DNA of 64,000 nucleotides from Paracoccaceae bacterium (GCA_028097405.1 JAOHEK010000010.1:1-64000), one strand, 5' to 3'. Counted from the first letter of the stretch, positions 18,623 to 29,246 are shown. The notes: a model not told the origin generated them from the sequence alone. Program-made: numbers and translations.

Positions 18623-20014
18623 ATGGAAACACCGGCCAAATTCCTTAAAGGCAATTTGTTCAGGCACATCACGGTGATGTCTTTGACGGCATCGGTTGGG
18701 TTGATGGCTGTTTTTCTTGTCGATTTCGTGGATATGGTTTTCATCTCGATGTTAGGAAAAGCCGAATTGGCGGCCGCAATTGGTTATGCGGGTGCGTTGT
18801 TGTTCTTCACCTCGTCTTTCGGGATTGGCATGGCCATCGCGGCGGGGGCTTTGGTTGCGATGGCCCTTGGAGCAGGGGACGAAGAACTAGCCAAACGGCG
18901 CGCGACCAACACGTTGATCTTTGGTGTGATTTTTGGGGCGATTTTCGCCTTTGTTGTTTGGCTAAACCTTAGACCCTTGGCGGCGTTACTGGGTGCGTCG
19001 GGCGAAACGCTTGATCTGGCCGTCAGTTACCTGTCCATTATCATCCCAAGTCTTCCCTTGTTGATCTTCGGTATGGTCGGCAGCGCCGTGCTGCGTGCCT
19101 ACGGTGATGCGCGGCGCGCTATGATGGCGACGGTTTGGGGTGGTCTGGTGAATGCGGTCCTTGATCCCATCCTGATCTTCGGGTTGGATCTTGAATTGAC
19201 CGGAGCAGCGATCGCCAGTGTCGTGGCCCGCGCAACGATCGCATGGTTCGGCATCATGCCCCTGATCCGCGCGCATCAAGCGCTGGCAAAGCCCAATGTG
19301 ACGGCGCTGCGATACGACTTGAAACCCGTCGTTGCCATCGCCGCCCCTGCTATCCTGACACAGCTTGCCACGCCTCTGGGCCAAGCCTTTGTCACCCGGT
19401 CCATGGCCGAGTTTGGCGAGGCCGCTGTCGCTGGGATGGCGATTGTCGGGCGGATGACCCCGATTGCATTTGGCGTTCTATTCGCACTTTCGGGCGCTAT
19501 CGGTCCGATCATCGGGCAGAACCACGGGGCGGGCAATGAAGACCGGGTGCGCGAAAGCCTGCGCGATGCGTTTATCTTCACGGCACTTGTCGTCGTTTTG
19601 GTCACCCTTGCCCTATATGCTTTGCGCGGACCGGTGGTGGCCCTGTTCGAAGCCGACGGCATCACCAAAGACCTTGTATTATTGTTCTGCGGGCCACTTG
19701 CATTGGCGTTCTTTTTCAACGGCGTGATCTTTGTGACCAATGCAGCGTTCAATAACCTTGGCCATCCATTTTACTCCACATGGATCAACTGGGGACGTCA
19801 TACGTTGGGGACGGTCCCGCTGGTATTGTTAGGGTCTGCATGGTTTGGCGCACCGGGCGTCTTGATCGGGCAGGCCATTGGAGGCGTGGTCTTTGCGGTG
19901 ATCGCTGTTGTGCTGGTCTATCGTGTTGTGGTCGTCGCAAAACCTGACACAGTGGAAGCCGAACCCTTCGCGCGGCAAGCGCGGCTGTTCCAATTGTTTC
20001 ATCATCGCCGTTAG
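18623..20014 (+). CDS. MATE family efflux transporter
   Basis: 463 residues with about twelve membrane spans arranged as two six-helix halves. The N-terminus (LFRHITVMSLTASVGLMAVFL) and repeated segments such as GSAVLRAYGDARRAM near 152 and PIIGQNHGAGNEDRVR near 293-308 are typical of the NorM/DinF-like MATE superfamily, which expels cationic compounds using Na+ or H+ gradients. Substrate unknown. Its stop overlaps the stop of the next, convergent gene by four bases. Confidence 0.88.
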   Translation: METPAKFLKGNLFRHITVMSLTASVGLMAVFLVDFVDMVFISMLGKAELAAAIGYAGALLFFTSSFGIGMAIAAGALVAMALGAGDEELAKRRATNTLIFGVIFGAIFAFVVWLNLRPLAALLGASGETLDLAVSYLSIIIPSLPLLIFGMVGSAVLRAYGDARRAMMATVWGGLVNAVLDPILIFGLDLELTGAAIASVVARATIAWFGIMPLIRAHQALAKPNVTALRYDLKPVVAIAAPAILTQLATPLGQAFVTRSMAEFGEAAVAGMAIVGRMTPIAFGVLFALSGAIGPIIGQNHGAGNEDRVRESLRDAFIFTALVVVLVTLALYALRGPVVALFEADGITKDLVLLFCGPLALAFFFNGVIFVTNAAFNNLGHPFYSTWINWGRHTLGTVPLVLLGSAWFGAPGVLIGQAIGGVVFAVIAVVLVYRVVVVAKPDTVEAEPFARQARLFQLFHHRR

Positions 20015-20574
20015 GGTCGGATGATCTGCGCATTCACCTTGGCTAGATGTGCATCCACAAGCAGCGTTTCAGTCATGCTCAAAACCTGATGCCGTGGATA
20101 GCGCGGCGCATGTCTGTCATCCAAAACTGGCGCGTCCCAACCATCGGTCGTATCAAAGAACTTTGCGACGCCGGTCGTTCCGTGTTCCGCCAGATACCCC
20201 TGCACGACCACATCGAGGTAGGACAACAGGATCGGGCGCAAGTCTGGCGCGGCTGGGTTCAATTCCAAAGGGGCGTGATAGTGTTGGATGTCTGGAGCAG
20301 GGGTCAGGGAATGCGTCACACCTCCTGTATCAATACGCTGATAGAACACCTCGCGTTCATCCAAGGCTGCCCAATCGGCACCCGGGACGGCGGCGATTAG
20401 CCCTTCGATGTGATCCCTCTCCGAGGGGATCGCGGTCAGAAAGGCGGTCTCTAACGCCGCGATATGCCGCCAGCACCGACGCCAGCCGGTCAAAACTGCG
20501 GGGTGCGCATCTGTGTAGACATGGGTGCGCCGGTTCACCAGCGAGCCATAGCCAAAGAAAAACGGTGTCGTCAT
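20011..20574 (-). CDS. Gamma-glutamylcyclotransferase-like protein
   Basis: 187 residues from an ATG at 20574; the frame is open 120 bp further, but that would run into the glycine riboswitch region, and the conserved FFFGYGSLVNRRTH motif then starts at residue 5 as usual. GYGSL is the substrate-binding loop of the GGCT/BtrG fold, whose members release pyroglutamate from gamma-glutamyl compounds. The acidic residue expected in the middle is plausible in DEREVFYQR near 83. The physiological substrate is uncertain. Confidence 0.7.
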   Translation of the reverse strand: MTTPFFFGYGSLVNRRTHVYTDAHPAVLTGWRRCWRHIAALETAFLTAIPSERDHIEGLIAAVPGADWAALDEREVFYQRIDTGGVTHSLTPAPDIQHYHAPLELNPAAPDLRPILLSYLDVVVQGYLAEHGTTGVAKFFDTTDGWDAPVLDDRHAPRYPRHQVLSMTETLLVDAHLAKVNAQIIRP

Positions 20575-20650
20575 AACAGTTCGTTTACGACGGAATAGAA
20601 ATGCTTGCCAGAGTGGGAAAAACCCGATTATGCATATGTGACGACATCGC

Positions 20651-20796
20651 GTCGGGAGAATCCGGGCCAGCCCCGGTGCCGAAGGAGCAACCACCCCGGT
20701 AAACTCTCAGGCAAAAGGACCGACGTGTTTGATAAACTCTGGAGAGACCCCGGATGGGGCGCCGACGGGATAATGCTCTCAGGCGAAGGGACAGAG
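20651..20796 (+). promoter_or_regulatory. Tandem glycine riboswitch upstream of gcvT
   Basis: Two aptamer-like units in series. Unit 1 (20651-20724) is closed by GTCGG/CCGAC and contains the conserved GGGAGA at its start and CTCTCAGGCAAAAGGAC near its end. Unit 2 (20737-20796) is closed by CTCTG/CAGAG and contains GGAGAGACCCC and CTCTCAGGCGAAGGGAC. The short linker and the order are those of glycine-binding tandem riboswitches, which normally switch on glycine cleavage genes when glycine is abundant. The 68 bp between unit 2 and the gcvT ATG hold GGGCA/TGCCC arms followed by GTTT that could serve as expression platform. Confidence 0.92.
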
Positions 20797-20864
20797 GGGG
20801 TGCTTGCCGGGCAGGATGTCCGGGGGTGCCCGTTTATAACGCGGGCCGATGTGAAGGAACCGCG

Positions 20865-21977
20865 ATGTCCGAATTGAAACGCACACCGCTCTATGATCTG
20901 CATCTGTCGCTTGGGGCGAAGATGGTGCCTTTCGCGGGTTACGAGATGCCGGTGCAATATGCGCCCGGTGTGATGAAAGAACATTTGCACACACGCGCGG
21001 CTGCCGGACTTTTTGACGTAAGCCACATGGGGCAGGTGCGCGTTGACGCCAGCTCGCTGGACGTTGCGGCCACAGCGCTTGAGCGCCTTGTGCCGGTATC
21101 AGTTTTGGGGCTGGATGAAGGACGGCAGCGTTACGGTCTTTTCACCGATGAAACTGGCGGCATTCTTGATGATCTGATGATTGCAAATCGCGGGGATCAC
21201 CTGTTTTTGGTCGTGAATGCTGCGATGAAAGATCAGGATATCGCACATTTGCAGGCGCATTTGATCGACTGTCAGGTGACACCGATCACAGATCGGGCAC
21301 TGTTGGCTTTGCAAGGTCCGTCATCAGAAGCGGCCTTAGAAACGATTTCGCCCGGCGTGGTTGACATGCGGTTTATGGATGTGCGCACTTTGGACTGGCA
21401 GGGGGGCGAGCTTTGGATTTCACGCTCGGGCTATTCAGGCGAGGACGGGTATGAAATATCGGTGCCCGAAGGGATTGCGCGGGCCTTTACGGAAGCGTTG
21501 TTGGGTATCGAGGCAGTTGAGGCAATTGGTTTGGGCGCGCGAGACTCGCTACGCCTTGAGGCCGGACTTTGCCTTTATGGATCGGATATCGACACGACGA
21601 CATCGCCCATCGAAGCGGGTCTTGCATGGGCTATCCAGAAACCCCGCCGTTCGGGCGGCGATCGCGCGGGCGGCTTCCCCGGAGCGGACCGAATTTTGCG
21701 AGAATTGGAGGAAGGTGCTTCGCGTCACCGCGTTGGCCTTTTGCCGGAGGGGCGCGCGCCCATGCGAGCGGGCACTCAATTGTTCGCTGGTGATACGGCG
21801 GTTGGCGAAGTGACTTCGGGCGGTTTTGGTCCGTCACTGGAACGGCCCATCTCAATGGGCTACGTCTCAATTAACTATGCTGAAACCGGCACGGCCCTTG
21901 AAGCCGACGTGCGCGGCAAGCGCTTGCCGGTTACGGTTGCTGACATGCCGTTCCGGCCATCCACTTACAAACGTTGA
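20865..21977 (+). CDS. gcvT: Glycine cleavage T protein (aminomethyltransferase)
   Basis: Transfers the aminomethyl carbon from the H protein to tetrahydrofolate, releasing ammonia. 370 residues from an ATG preceded by GAAGGA; the frame is open upstream through riboswitch sequence but that part is not coding. Typical segments: PLYDLHLSLGAKMVPFAGYEMPVQY at the start, GLFDVSHMGQ near 48-57, LALQGPSS near 147-154, SRSGYSGEDGYEI near 187-199 and GARDSLRLEAGLCLYG near 225-240. First gene of gcvTHP, 12 bp before gcvH. Confidence 0.96.
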   Translation: MSELKRTPLYDLHLSLGAKMVPFAGYEMPVQYAPGVMKEHLHTRAAAGLFDVSHMGQVRVDASSLDVAATALERLVPVSVLGLDEGRQRYGLFTDETGGILDDLMIANRGDHLFLVVNAAMKDQDIAHLQAHLIDCQVTPITDRALLALQGPSSEAALETISPGVVDMRFMDVRTLDWQGGELWISRSGYSGEDGYEISVPEGIARAFTEALLGIEAVEAIGLGARDSLRLEAGLCLYGSDIDTTTSPIEAGLAWAIQKPRRSGGDRAGGFPGADRILRELEEGASRHRVGLLPEGRAPMRAGTQLFAGDTAVGEVTSGGFGPSLERPISMGYVSINYAETGTALEADVRGKRLPVTVADMPFRPSTYKR

Positions 21978-21989
21978 AGGAGACCAAAA

Positions 21990-22349
21990 ATGAAATTCAC
22001 AGAAGAGCACGAATGGCTGCGGACTGACGGTGATGTTATCGTTGTGGGTATCACCGCGCATGCGGCGGAACAGCTTGGCGACGTTGTCTTCGTCGAATTG
22101 CCTGAGCCTGAGACCAAAGTGGCCAAAGGTGATGACATCGTGGTTATCGAAAGTGTCAAAGCCGCGTCAGATATTACCGCGCCCCTTGATGGCGAGATTG
22201 TCGAAGTTAACGACGCGCTGGCTGACAATCCTGGGATGGTGAACGACGATCCACTTGGGGCTGCATGGTTCTTTAAGATGAAGATCGACGACATGGGGCA
22301 GCTTAACGATCACATGGACGAAGACGCCTATAACGACATGATTGGCTGA
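21990..22349 (+). CDS. gcvH: Glycine cleavage H protein (lipoyl carrier)
   Basis: 119-residue shuttle protein. The lipoylated lysine is K57 in [11 protein letters not shown], and the [18 protein letters not shown] start is characteristic. It carries the aminomethyl intermediate from the P to the T protein. AAGGAGA lies just before the ATG. Confidence 0.97.
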   Translation: MKFTEEHEWLRTDGDVIVVGITAHAAEQLGDVVFVELPEPETKVAKGDDIVVIESVKAASDITAPLDGEIVEVNDALADNPGMVNDDPLGAAWFFKMKIDDMGQLNDHMDEDAYNDMIG

Positions 22350-22373
22350 TCCGCCCGCGTCAAAAATCTTGAG

Positions 22374-22393
22374 AAGAAATTTTCGAATTTCTT
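22374..22393 (+). other. UUCG-capped hairpin between gcvH and gcvP
   Basis: AAGAAATT (22374-22381) and AATTTCTT (22386-22393) form an 8-bp perfect A/T-rich stem closed by a TTCG loop. It sits in the 74-bp gap between gcvH and gcvP, followed by another TTCG. It could slow decay of the upstream message or attenuate transcription so that gcvP is made in a different ratio from gcvT/H; it is not a classical GC-rich terminator. Confidence 0.45.
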
Positions 22394-22423
22394 TTCGAGA
22401 GTTTTCCACTCAGGAGTCTCGCG

Positions 22424-25276
22424 ATGACCTTCACCCCAACCGATTATCTGCCCTATGATTTCGCCAATAGGCGCCATATCGGCCCGTCACCATCTGAAAT
22501 GGCCGAAATGCTTGCAGTTTTGGGGGTGGGGTCATTGGACGAGTTGATCGACCAAACCGTGCCGGAAGCCATCCGTCAAACCGAACCATTGGATTTTGAA
22601 AAGCCGCGGTCTGAACGTGAACTTCTGTTTCAGATGCGGAAGATTGCGGATCAGAATCAGGTTTTCACGACGATGATCGGCCAAGGGTATCACGGAACGG
22701 TCACGCCCCCTGCTATCCAACGCAACATTCTAGAGAACCCGGCGTGGTACACCGCCTATACGCCCTATCAGCCGGAAATCAGCCAAGGTCGTTTGGAAGC
22801 GCTACTGAACTACCAAACCATGGTAAGCGATTTGACCGGGCTTGAGATCGCGAATGCATCGCTTTTGGATGAAGCCACGGCAGCAGCTGAAGCCATGACC
22901 ATGGCGCAGCGTGTCGCCAAGTCGAAAGCCAAGGCATTCTTTGTCGACGAAAACTGCCATCCGCAGAATATTGCCGTTATGCAAACCCGCGCAGCGCCAC
23001 TTGGGATTGAGATCATTATTGGTGCACCTGATGAACTGGACGCGTCGCAGGTCTTTGCCGCGATCTTCCAGTATCCGGGCACATACGGCCATGTCCGTGA
23101 TTTCACCGATCACATCACGGCGCTTCATGAGGCCAAGGCGCTGGGCATCGTGATTGCCGATCCGCTGGCACTGACACTTCTGAAAGAACCCGGTGCCATG
23201 GGGGCCGATATCGCAGTTGGCTCGACGCAGCGCTTTGGTGTTCCACTTGGGTTCGGAGGACCTCACGCTGCTTACATGGCTTGTCGCGACGCCTATAAGC
23301 GCGCGATGCCCGGGCGTCTTGTTGGCGTTTCGATCGATGCCCGAGGTAACAAGGCCTATCGTTTATCCCTGCAAACCCGCGAACAACACATCCGCCGCGA
23401 AAAGGCGACGTCGAACGTCTGTACGGCGCAAGCCTTGCTTGCTGTTATGGCCAGTTTCTATGCAGTGTTCCACGGCCCCGAGGGATTGAAAGCCATCGCA
23501 CAACGGATCCATCGCAAAACCGAGCGTTTGGTTATGGGGTTGGAGGCAGGTGGCTTTTCTGTCGAACCGAAGAACTTTTTTGACACGATCACGATCGAGG
23601 TCGGAGCGCTTCAAGGCGTTATTCTTGAGGCTGGCAAGACTGAGCAGATTAATTTTCGCAAGGTCGGCGATACAAAAATTGGCATCGCGGTTGATGAAAC
23701 CGTTCGCCCGGACACCTTGGAAGCCGTTTGGCGGGCTTTTGGTTTAACGCTCAATCGCGACGAGTTCGAGGCGGGTTACACAAGGCTTCCACAAGAATAT
23801 CACCGAACGTCAGATTTTCTGACCCATCCCGTCTTTCACATGAACCGCGCAGAAACCGAGATGATGCGCTACATGCGTCGTTTGGCGGACCGAGATTTGG
23901 CACTTGATCGCGCCATGATCCCGCTTGGGTCCTGTACGATGAAGTTAAACGCGGCAGCTGAAATGATGCCCGTCACATGGCCCGAGTTTGCGCATATTCA
24001 TCCTTTTGCCCCCGCCGAACAGGTACAGGGGTACACGCAAATGATCGATGATCTGAATCGACGCCTTTGCCAGATCACCGGCTATGACGCCATGTCTATG
24101 CAACCCAATTCCGGCGCGCAGGGCGAGTACGCTGGTCTTTTGACGATCATGGCCTATCACCGGTCTCGCGGCGATGATGACAGGCGCATTTGCCTGATCC
24201 CGATCAATGCCCATGGCACCAACCCGGCGAGCGCTCAGATGTGTGGGATGGACGTCGTTGTCACGAAATGCACCGATAACGGTGACATCGATCTTGATGA
24301 CTTTCGCGAGAAAGCCGCTGCTGCTGGCGATAGGCTTGCCGCTTGCATGATCACCTATCCATCGACCCACGGCGTTTTCGAGGAAACCGTTCGCGAGGTT
24401 TCCGAAATTACGCATGAGTACGGGGGCCAGGTTTATATCGACGGCGCGAACCTGAACGCGATGGTCGGCCTGTCCAAACCCGGCGAGATCGGCGGTGATG
24501 TCAGTCACCTTAATCTCCACAAAACGTTCTGCATCCCCCATGGCGGTGGTGGTCCGGGCATGGGCCCTATTGGCGTCGGCGCGCACCTTGCGCCGTTCCT
24601 GCCCGGTCATCCGCAAATCGGCGGGGGCGAAGGGCCGGTTTCGGCCGCGCCCTATGGTTCACCTGGCATCCTTGTGATCCCTTACGCGTATCTCTTGATG
24701 ATGGGCGGCGAGGGGCTGACGCAAGCCACGCGTGTTGCGATCCTGAACGCGAATTACATCGCAAAACGATTGGAAGGATCGTTCGATGTTTTGTTTAAAG
24801 GCCGTCAGGGGCGTGTGGCGCACGAATGTATTCTTGATACCCGCCCCTTCGAAGACAGCGCTCAAGTCACCGTTGACGATATCGCCAAGCGGTTGATCGA
24901 CAATGGGTTTCACGCACCAACCATGAGCTGGCCCGTTGCAGGAACTTTGATGGTCGAACCAACTGAATCAGAAAACAAAGCCGAGCTGGACCGTTTTTGC
25001 AATGCGATGATCTCAATCCGCGATGAAATCCGAGCCATCGAAGACGGCACATCTGATGCAGAAAACAACCCACTTAAACACGCGCCACATACTGTCGAAG
25101 ATCTGATCGGTGAATGGGACCGCCCGTATTCGCGGGAAGAGGGTTGCTATCCTGCGGGTGCTTTCCGGGTCGATAAATATTGGCCTCCCGTCAATCGCGT
25201 CGATAATGCTTGGGGTGACCGGCATCTGGTTTGTACGTGCCCGCCGTTGGAGGATTACCAAGAGGCGGCGGAATAG
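22424..25276 (+). CDS. gcvP: Glycine dehydrogenase (decarboxylating), P protein, single chain
   Basis: PLP enzyme that decarboxylates glycine and passes the aminomethyl group to lipoyl-GcvH. 950 residues, the fused alpha/beta form rather than the two-subunit form. The N-terminus has [24 protein letters not shown] lies near 84. The cofactor lysine is about K700 in [19 protein letters not shown], with the glycine-rich stretch typical of GcvP following. It completes the cleavage operon, with lipoamide dehydrogenase presumably encoded elsewhere. Confidence 0.96.
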   Translation: MTFTPTDYLPYDFANRRHIGPSPSEMAEMLAVLGVGSLDELIDQTVPEAIRQTEPLDFEKPRSERELLFQMRKIADQNQVFTTMIGQGYHGTVTPPAIQRNILENPAWYTAYTPYQPEISQGRLEALLNYQTMVSDLTGLEIANASLLDEATAAAEAMTMAQRVAKSKAKAFFVDENCHPQNIAVMQTRAAPLGIEIIIGAPDELDASQVFAAIFQYPGTYGHVRDFTDHITALHEAKALGIVIADPLALTLLKEPGAMGADIAVGSTQRFGVPLGFGGPHAAYMACRDAYKRAMPGRLVGVSIDARGNKAYRLSLQTREQHIRREKATSNVCTAQALLAVMASFYAVFHGPEGLKAIAQRIHRKTERLVMGLEAGGFSVEPKNFFDTITIEVGALQGVILEAGKTEQINFRKVGDTKIGIAVDETVRPDTLEAVWRAFGLTLNRDEFEAGYTRLPQEYHRTSDFLTHPVFHMNRAETEMMRYMRRLADRDLALDRAMIPLGSCTMKLNAAAEMMPVTWPEFAHIHPFAPAEQVQGYTQMIDDLNRRLCQITGYDAMSMQPNSGAQGEYAGLLTIMAYHRSRGDDDRRICLIPINAHGTNPASAQMCGMDVVVTKCTDNGDIDLDDFREKAAAAGDRLAACMITYPSTHGVFEETVREVSEITHEYGGQVYIDGANLNAMVGLSKPGEIGGDVSHLNLHKTFCIPHGGGGPGMGPIGVGAHLAPFLPGHPQIGGGEGPVSAAPYGSPGILVIPYAYLLMMGGEGLTQATRVAILNANYIAKRLEGSFDVLFKGRQGRVAHECILDTRPFEDSAQVTVDDIAKRLIDNGFHAPTMSWPVAGTLMVEPTESENKAELDRFCNAMISIRDEIRAIEDGTSDAENNPLKHAPHTVEDLIGEWDRPYSREEGCYPAGAFRVDKYWPPVNRVDNAWGDRHLVCTCPPLEDYQEAAE

Positions 25277-25390
25277 GGGGTAGTCCAGCCGTCGCTTAAA
25301 GGGTTTTGTCCTAGGGCATTCAACAACTTTGGCATCGTTACTTCGCGTGTTGTCGCTCTATTGGTGGCGTGAGATAAGTCATGTAGTCTA

Positions 25391-25418
25391 AAAACCATGG
25401 TTTTAACACAATGGTTTT
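25391..25418. promoter_or_regulatory. Palindrome plus half-site before the MerR gene (candidate operator)
   Basis: AAAACCATGGTTTT (25391-25404) is a perfect 14-bp palindrome, and its right half ATGGTTTT recurs at 25411-25418. The pair ends 5 bp before the ATG of a MerR-type regulator. MerR proteins bind palindromes in their own promoters, so autoregulation is likely, though not shown. No Shine-Dalgarno is visible, so a leaderless message is possible. Confidence 0.5.
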
Positions 25419-25423
25419 GCTAA

Positions 25424-25798
25424 ATGCGCATTGGTGAGCTTTCAAGACGTACCGGATTTACGCGCGACGCCATTCGTTTGTACGAACGCGAAGGCCTTAT
25501 AACTGCTGAACCGGTGCGTGAGCAGAACAGTAACTACAAATCTTATCCTGAAAACGCGGTTATGACGTTGGAGGTTGTACGTGATGCGCAAGCTGCGGGC
25601 GTAAGCATCGGGGACTTGTCCATCTTTTTGTCACAGGTTGCTGCAGGAAATTCCGATGGCTTTGACGGTGACGCGTTTCTTGCTGCCAAGATTGTACAAA
25701 TCGAAGCGCGCATAACAGCCTCAGAACGCTTTCTGCAATGGCTTCGAGAAGCCCGCCATGCGTTGGCAATCGCACCCTTGTCCGGCGCGGAAGATTGA
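25424..25798 (+). CDS. MerR family transcriptional regulator
   Basis: 124 residues. The N-terminal winged helix-turn-helix is clear (MRIGELSRRTGFTRDAIRLY at 1-20, then EREGLI), continuing to about 70 (AQAAGVSIGDLSIFL). A dimerisation helix covers about 80-115. No cysteines are present in the effector part, which argues against a metal- or redox-sensing type such as MerR, CueR or SoxR. It follows gcvP by 147 bp and is convergent with ureG, so its target is not evident; itself is the best guess from the palindrome upstream. Confidence 0.85.
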   Translation: MRIGELSRRTGFTRDAIRLYEREGLITAEPVREQNSNYKSYPENAVMTLEVVRDAQAAGVSIGDLSIFLSQVAAGNSDGFDGDAFLAAKIVQIEARITASERFLQWLREARHALAIAPLSGAED

Positions 25799-25803
25799 AA
25801 AAC

Positions 25804-26427
25804 CTACGCGGCTTTTTCTAAGCCCGCCTGTGCGACGATCAATTCGATAATGCCGTCGACGCCAATGCCAGATTTTAGCGACGAGAAAACGAACGGGCGT
25901 CCTTCCCGCATGCGCTTTGCGTCACGTTCCATCACCTGAAGCGACGCACCGACGTGGGGTGCCAGGTCGGTTTTGTTGATCACCAAGATGTCTGATCGCG
26001 TCAGGGCTGGCCCACCTTTGCGTGGGATTTCTTCGCCTGCTGCCACGTCGATGACGTAGATCGTCAGGTCGGCTAATTCGGGGCTAAAGGTTGCCGACAG
26101 ATTGTCGCCGCCGGATTCAATTAACACGACTTCAAGGTCGGGATGCCGTTCGTATAAGTCGGCGATGGCAGCAAGATTAATCGACGCGTCTTCGCGGATC
26201 GCCGTGTGGGGGCATCCGCCGGTTTCAACGCCGATAATGCGATCCGACGGTAGGATTTGCATCCGCGTTAAAGCCTCGGCGTCCTCTTGAGTGTAGATAT
26301 CATTGGTAATCACCCCAACTGAAAAGGCATCTTTCAGCCGTTCGGACAATCGCGCGGTAAGTGTCGTTTTGCCTGCCCCAACAGGTCCGCCGATGCCGAT
26401 TCTGATTGGTCCGTTAAGTGTTGTCAT
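25804..26427 (-). CDS. ureG: Urease accessory GTPase UreG
   Basis: SIMIBI-class GTPase that powers nickel delivery into urease. 207 residues, P-loop [10 protein letters not shown] at 13-22, followed by [12 protein letters not shown], the [15 protein letters not shown] metal-binding CPH segment near 67-81, [17 protein letters not shown] near 104-120 and [10 protein letters not shown] near 150. Last gene of ureDABCEFG; its ATG overlaps the ureF stop by four bases. Confidence 0.96.
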   Translation of the reverse strand: MTTLNGPIRIGIGGPVGAGKTTLTARLSERLKDAFSVGVITNDIYTQEDAEALTRMQILPSDRIIGVETGGCPHTAIREDASINLAAIADLYERHPDLEVVLIESGGDNLSATFSPELADLTIYVIDVAAGEEIPRKGGPALTRSDILVINKTDLAPHVGASLQVMERDAKRMREGRPFVFSSLKSGIGVDGIIELIVAQAGLEKAA

Positions 26428-27071
26428 GATTGGAATAGCCTTTGTGGTGTCGTTTCGTGGCGCATCGACGCGATGTCGGACAGAAATGTCTGCGAATGAA
26501 TGTCGTGTGGCGTAGCGTTTTCAATGTCTTTGGCCAAGATCAGACAATCAGCATTCAGGCGTGCGATGATGGCTTGACCGTCAGATTGTCCAAGCTTCAT
26601 CAACCGTTGTGCTGCCGCGACAAGATTGCTGCAAAAGCCGTGGGCGTAAGTCGCGATTAGTGCTTGCCGTTCGATCTGAACAAGACGACCGGCGCGTCCA
26701 AGCGCTATCGGCAATTGCAATTCGGGCAGGTCCAACCCCCAAACTTCGCGGGTGATTTTAGCGAAGGCTGCACCTTGTCGTTCGGCCTCGCGTAACCGTT
26801 CGTTTGAGGCGGCATAGGCTCGGGCGATCTGGTTTAAATTTGTGATCTCGTCAATCATCTGCGCGTCATAGGCGCTTGCGATCAGAATGGCATCGGTACG
26901 AATTGAGCCATCGGTCAACAATGCGGTCAGCCAATCGCCAAGCTCATCGGCGTCGGTGATCCATCGATCCGCCACAGCGGCTTCCAATCCATGGGACCAA
27001 GAAAAGGCCCCGATTGGATAGGCGGGCGACAGCCACTGGATCAACGTCAAAAGTTTCGCGTCAATGGTCAT
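26424..27071 (-). CDS. ureF: Urease accessory protein UreF
   Basis: 215-residue all-helical chaperone that bridges apo-urease/UreD and UreG. The ATG at 27071 puts the typical [24 protein letters not shown] at residues 6-29. The frame is open upstream to 27200, but that part lies inside ureE. It overlaps the ureE end by 11 bases and ureG by 4, indicating coupled translation. Confidence 0.92.
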   Translation of the reverse strand: MTIDAKLLTLIQWLSPAYPIGAFSWSHGLEAAVADRWITDADELGDWLTALLTDGSIRTDAILIASAYDAQMIDEITNLNQIARAYAASNERLREAERQGAAFAKITREVWGLDLPELQLPIALGRAGRLVQIERQALIATYAHGFCSNLVAAAQRLMKLGQSDGQAIIARLNADCLILAKDIENATPHDIHSQTFLSDIASMRHETTPQRLFQS

Positions 27072-27534
27072 GATGCGCCGAATGCCCATGCTCGTGCGAA
27101 TGGGTACGTCCGTGGCCATAAGCCCCGCCTTCTGGCGTGAACGGTTCGACCACTTTGGTGACTGTTGCGCCCAAATGGCCCAACATGTGACCGATGACAT
27201 CGTCGCATAAGATCAAAAGCCGGTCCCCATCAATCTGGCAGGGCGTGTGGCGGTTGCCTATGTGCCAAGCCAGTTGCGCCAAGTTTGGGCCGGTCACCGC
27301 AAAGAGGTCTTCGGGCGCGGCGTGCACGGCGATGCACTGTCCGTCGCTGGTGACCAAGGCATCACCGTTGTTCAGCGAGATGACTTGCGGGAAATCGACC
27401 AAGATCGATTGGTTGTCAGTGGTCGTGACGATCTTGCGACGAAAGAACCTGTCGTCGTAGTTCAGTTCGCAGCGGCCAAGGGCGACAGTCCAGTCCCCGG
27501 CGGTTTTGACGGTTTGGCAAAGAAAATCGGGCAT
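27061..27534 (-). CDS. ureE: Urease accessory nickel chaperone UreE
   Basis: 157 residues from the ATG at 27534, which shares one base with the ureC stop (TGATG). The fold shows in DRFFRRKIVTTTDNQSILVDFP and the C-terminal binding domain NLAQLAWHIGNRHTPCQ. It ends in a histidine-rich tail of about 19 residues with eight histidines ([17 protein letters not shown]), expected to store or deliver nickel. Tails of this kind vary in length between strains. Confidence 0.93.
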   Translation of the reverse strand: MPDFLCQTVKTAGDWTVALGRCELNYDDRFFRRKIVTTTDNQSILVDFPQVISLNNGDALVTSDGQCIAVHAAPEDLFAVTGPNLAQLAWHIGNRHTPCQIDGDRLLILCDDVIGHMLGHLGATVTKVVEPFTPEGGAYGHGRTHSHEHGHSAHHDH

Positions 27535-29246
27535 CAGAATAAAAAGTACCTTTGGGCCATGGGAAGAACTTCTGCGGGCTGACACGTAAGCAATTCGCCA
27601 TCCGCGCGGACTTCATAAGTTTCGGGGTGCACCTCGATCTTGGGCGTCGCATCGTTCAGCTTCAGATCCTTCTTGCCGATTTTGCGGGTGTTCGTGACCG
27701 GCAAGGTTGATTTGGCAAGGCCAAGCGTGCCGCCAATGTTGTCAGCCTGCGCGGCCTCGGACACGAAAACCACCGCGGCTTGTTCGACGGCGCGCCCGTA
27801 AGCGCCGAACATCGGGCGGGTGTGGACGGGTTGCGGCGTTGGGATCGACGCATTGGGGTCGCCCATTTGTGCGCAGACGATCGAGCCGCCTATCAGCACC
27901 ATTTCGGGTTTCACACCAAAGAACGCTGGGGACCAAAGCACCAGATCTGCGCGTTTGCCTTCTTCAAGGCTGCCGATCTCATGGCTCATACCGTGCGCGA
28001 TGGCCGGGTTGATTGTGTACTTTGCGATATAGCGGCGGACGCGCAAGTTGTCGTTGTCGCCGGTTTCGTCGGGCAAGCGACCGCGCTGTTTCCTCATCTT
28101 GTCGGCCGTTTGCCATGTGCGGATCAACACCTCACCTACGCGGCCCATGGCTTGACTGTCCGATGCAATGATCGAAAACGCGCCCATGTCGTGCAAGATA
28201 TCTTCGGCTGCGATGGTCTCGCGGCGAATACGACTTTCAGCGAAGGCCACATCCTCGGGAATTGATTTGTCGAGGTGGTGGCACACCATCAGCATATCAA
28301 GATGTTCTTCGATCGTGTTCACGGTGAAGGGCCGTGTTGGGTTGGTCGAGCTTGGTAGCACATGATCTTCGCCGCAGATCTTGATAATGTCGGGCGCATG
28401 ACCGCCACCTGCACCTTCGGTATGAAAAGCGTGGATCGTGCGGCCTTTCATGGCGGCAACGGTGTGTTCCACAAAACCGCTTTCGTTCAGCGTGTCGGTG
28501 TGGATCATGACTTGGACGTCCATGGCATCTGCCACGCTCAGACAACAGTCGATAGCGCCGGGTGTGGTGCCCCAGTCTTCGTGAAGCTTCAGGGCGGCCG
28601 CGCCACCTTTGATCTGTTCTTCCAAAGCAGCAGGTAGCGACGCGTTGCCTTTGCCAGCGAAGGCAAGGTTCATTGGAAAGGCATCGGCAGCTTGCAGCAT
28701 CCGTCCGATATGCCAAGGCCCCGGCGTACAGGTGGTGGCAAGCGTTCCATGTGCAGGTCCGGTTCCGCCGCCAAGCATGGTGGTCAGGCCGGAATGCAGC
28801 GCGTCTTCGATTTGCTGAGGGCAGATGAAATGGATATGGCTGTCAAACCCACCAGCAGTCAGGATCTTGCCTTCGCCCGCCAATGCCTCGGTGCTGGGGC
28901 CGATAATGATGTCGACACCGGGTTGCGTATCGGGGTTCCCAGCCTTGCCGATCTTGTGAATCCGGCCACCTTTCAAACCGACGTCAGCTTTGTAGATTCC
29001 TGTGTGGTCGACGATCAAAGCGTTGGTGATAACGGTGTCAACTGCCCCATCAGCCCGTGTGACTTGTGATTGACCCATGCCGTCACGGATCACCTTACCG
29101 CCGCCGAACTTTACCTCTTCCCCGTAAGGGCCGGTCAGGTCGCGTTCGACTTCGATGATCAGATCGGTGTCGGCCAGACGCATCTTGTCGCCCGTGGTCG
29201 GGCCAAACATCGATGCATAGTCGGAGCGGGAGATTTTAGTTGGCAT
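27534..29246 (-). CDS. ureC: Urease alpha (catalytic) subunit
   Basis: Nickel amidohydrolase subunit of 570 residues that hydrolyses urea to ammonia and carbamate. Metal ligands HIH at 137-139, the carbamylated lysine K220 in [11 protein letters not shown], histidines in MIHTDT and [12 protein letters not shown] near 247-281, the mobile-flap histidine in MVCHHLDKS near 321 and an aspartate in the [11 protein letters not shown] segment all match. It shares one base with the ureB stop (TAATG). Confidence 0.98.
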   Translation of the reverse strand: MPTKISRSDYASMFGPTTGDKMRLADTDLIIEVERDLTGPYGEEVKFGGGKVIRDGMGQSQVTRADGAVDTVITNALIVDHTGIYKADVGLKGGRIHKIGKAGNPDTQPGVDIIIGPSTEALAGEGKILTAGGFDSHIHFICPQQIEDALHSGLTTMLGGGTGPAHGTLATTCTPGPWHIGRMLQAADAFPMNLAFAGKGNASLPAALEEQIKGGAAALKLHEDWGTTPGAIDCCLSVADAMDVQVMIHTDTLNESGFVEHTVAAMKGRTIHAFHTEGAGGGHAPDIIKICGEDHVLPSSTNPTRPFTVNTIEEHLDMLMVCHHLDKSIPEDVAFAESRIRRETIAAEDILHDMGAFSIIASDSQAMGRVGEVLIRTWQTADKMRKQRGRLPDETGDNDNLRVRRYIAKYTINPAIAHGMSHEIGSLEEGKRADLVLWSPAFFGVKPEMVLIGGSIVCAQMGDPNASIPTPQPVHTRPMFGAYGRAVEQAAVVFVSEAAQADNIGGTLGLAKSTLPVTNTRKIGKKDLKLNDATPKIEVHPETYEVRADGELLTCQPAEVLPMAQRYFLF

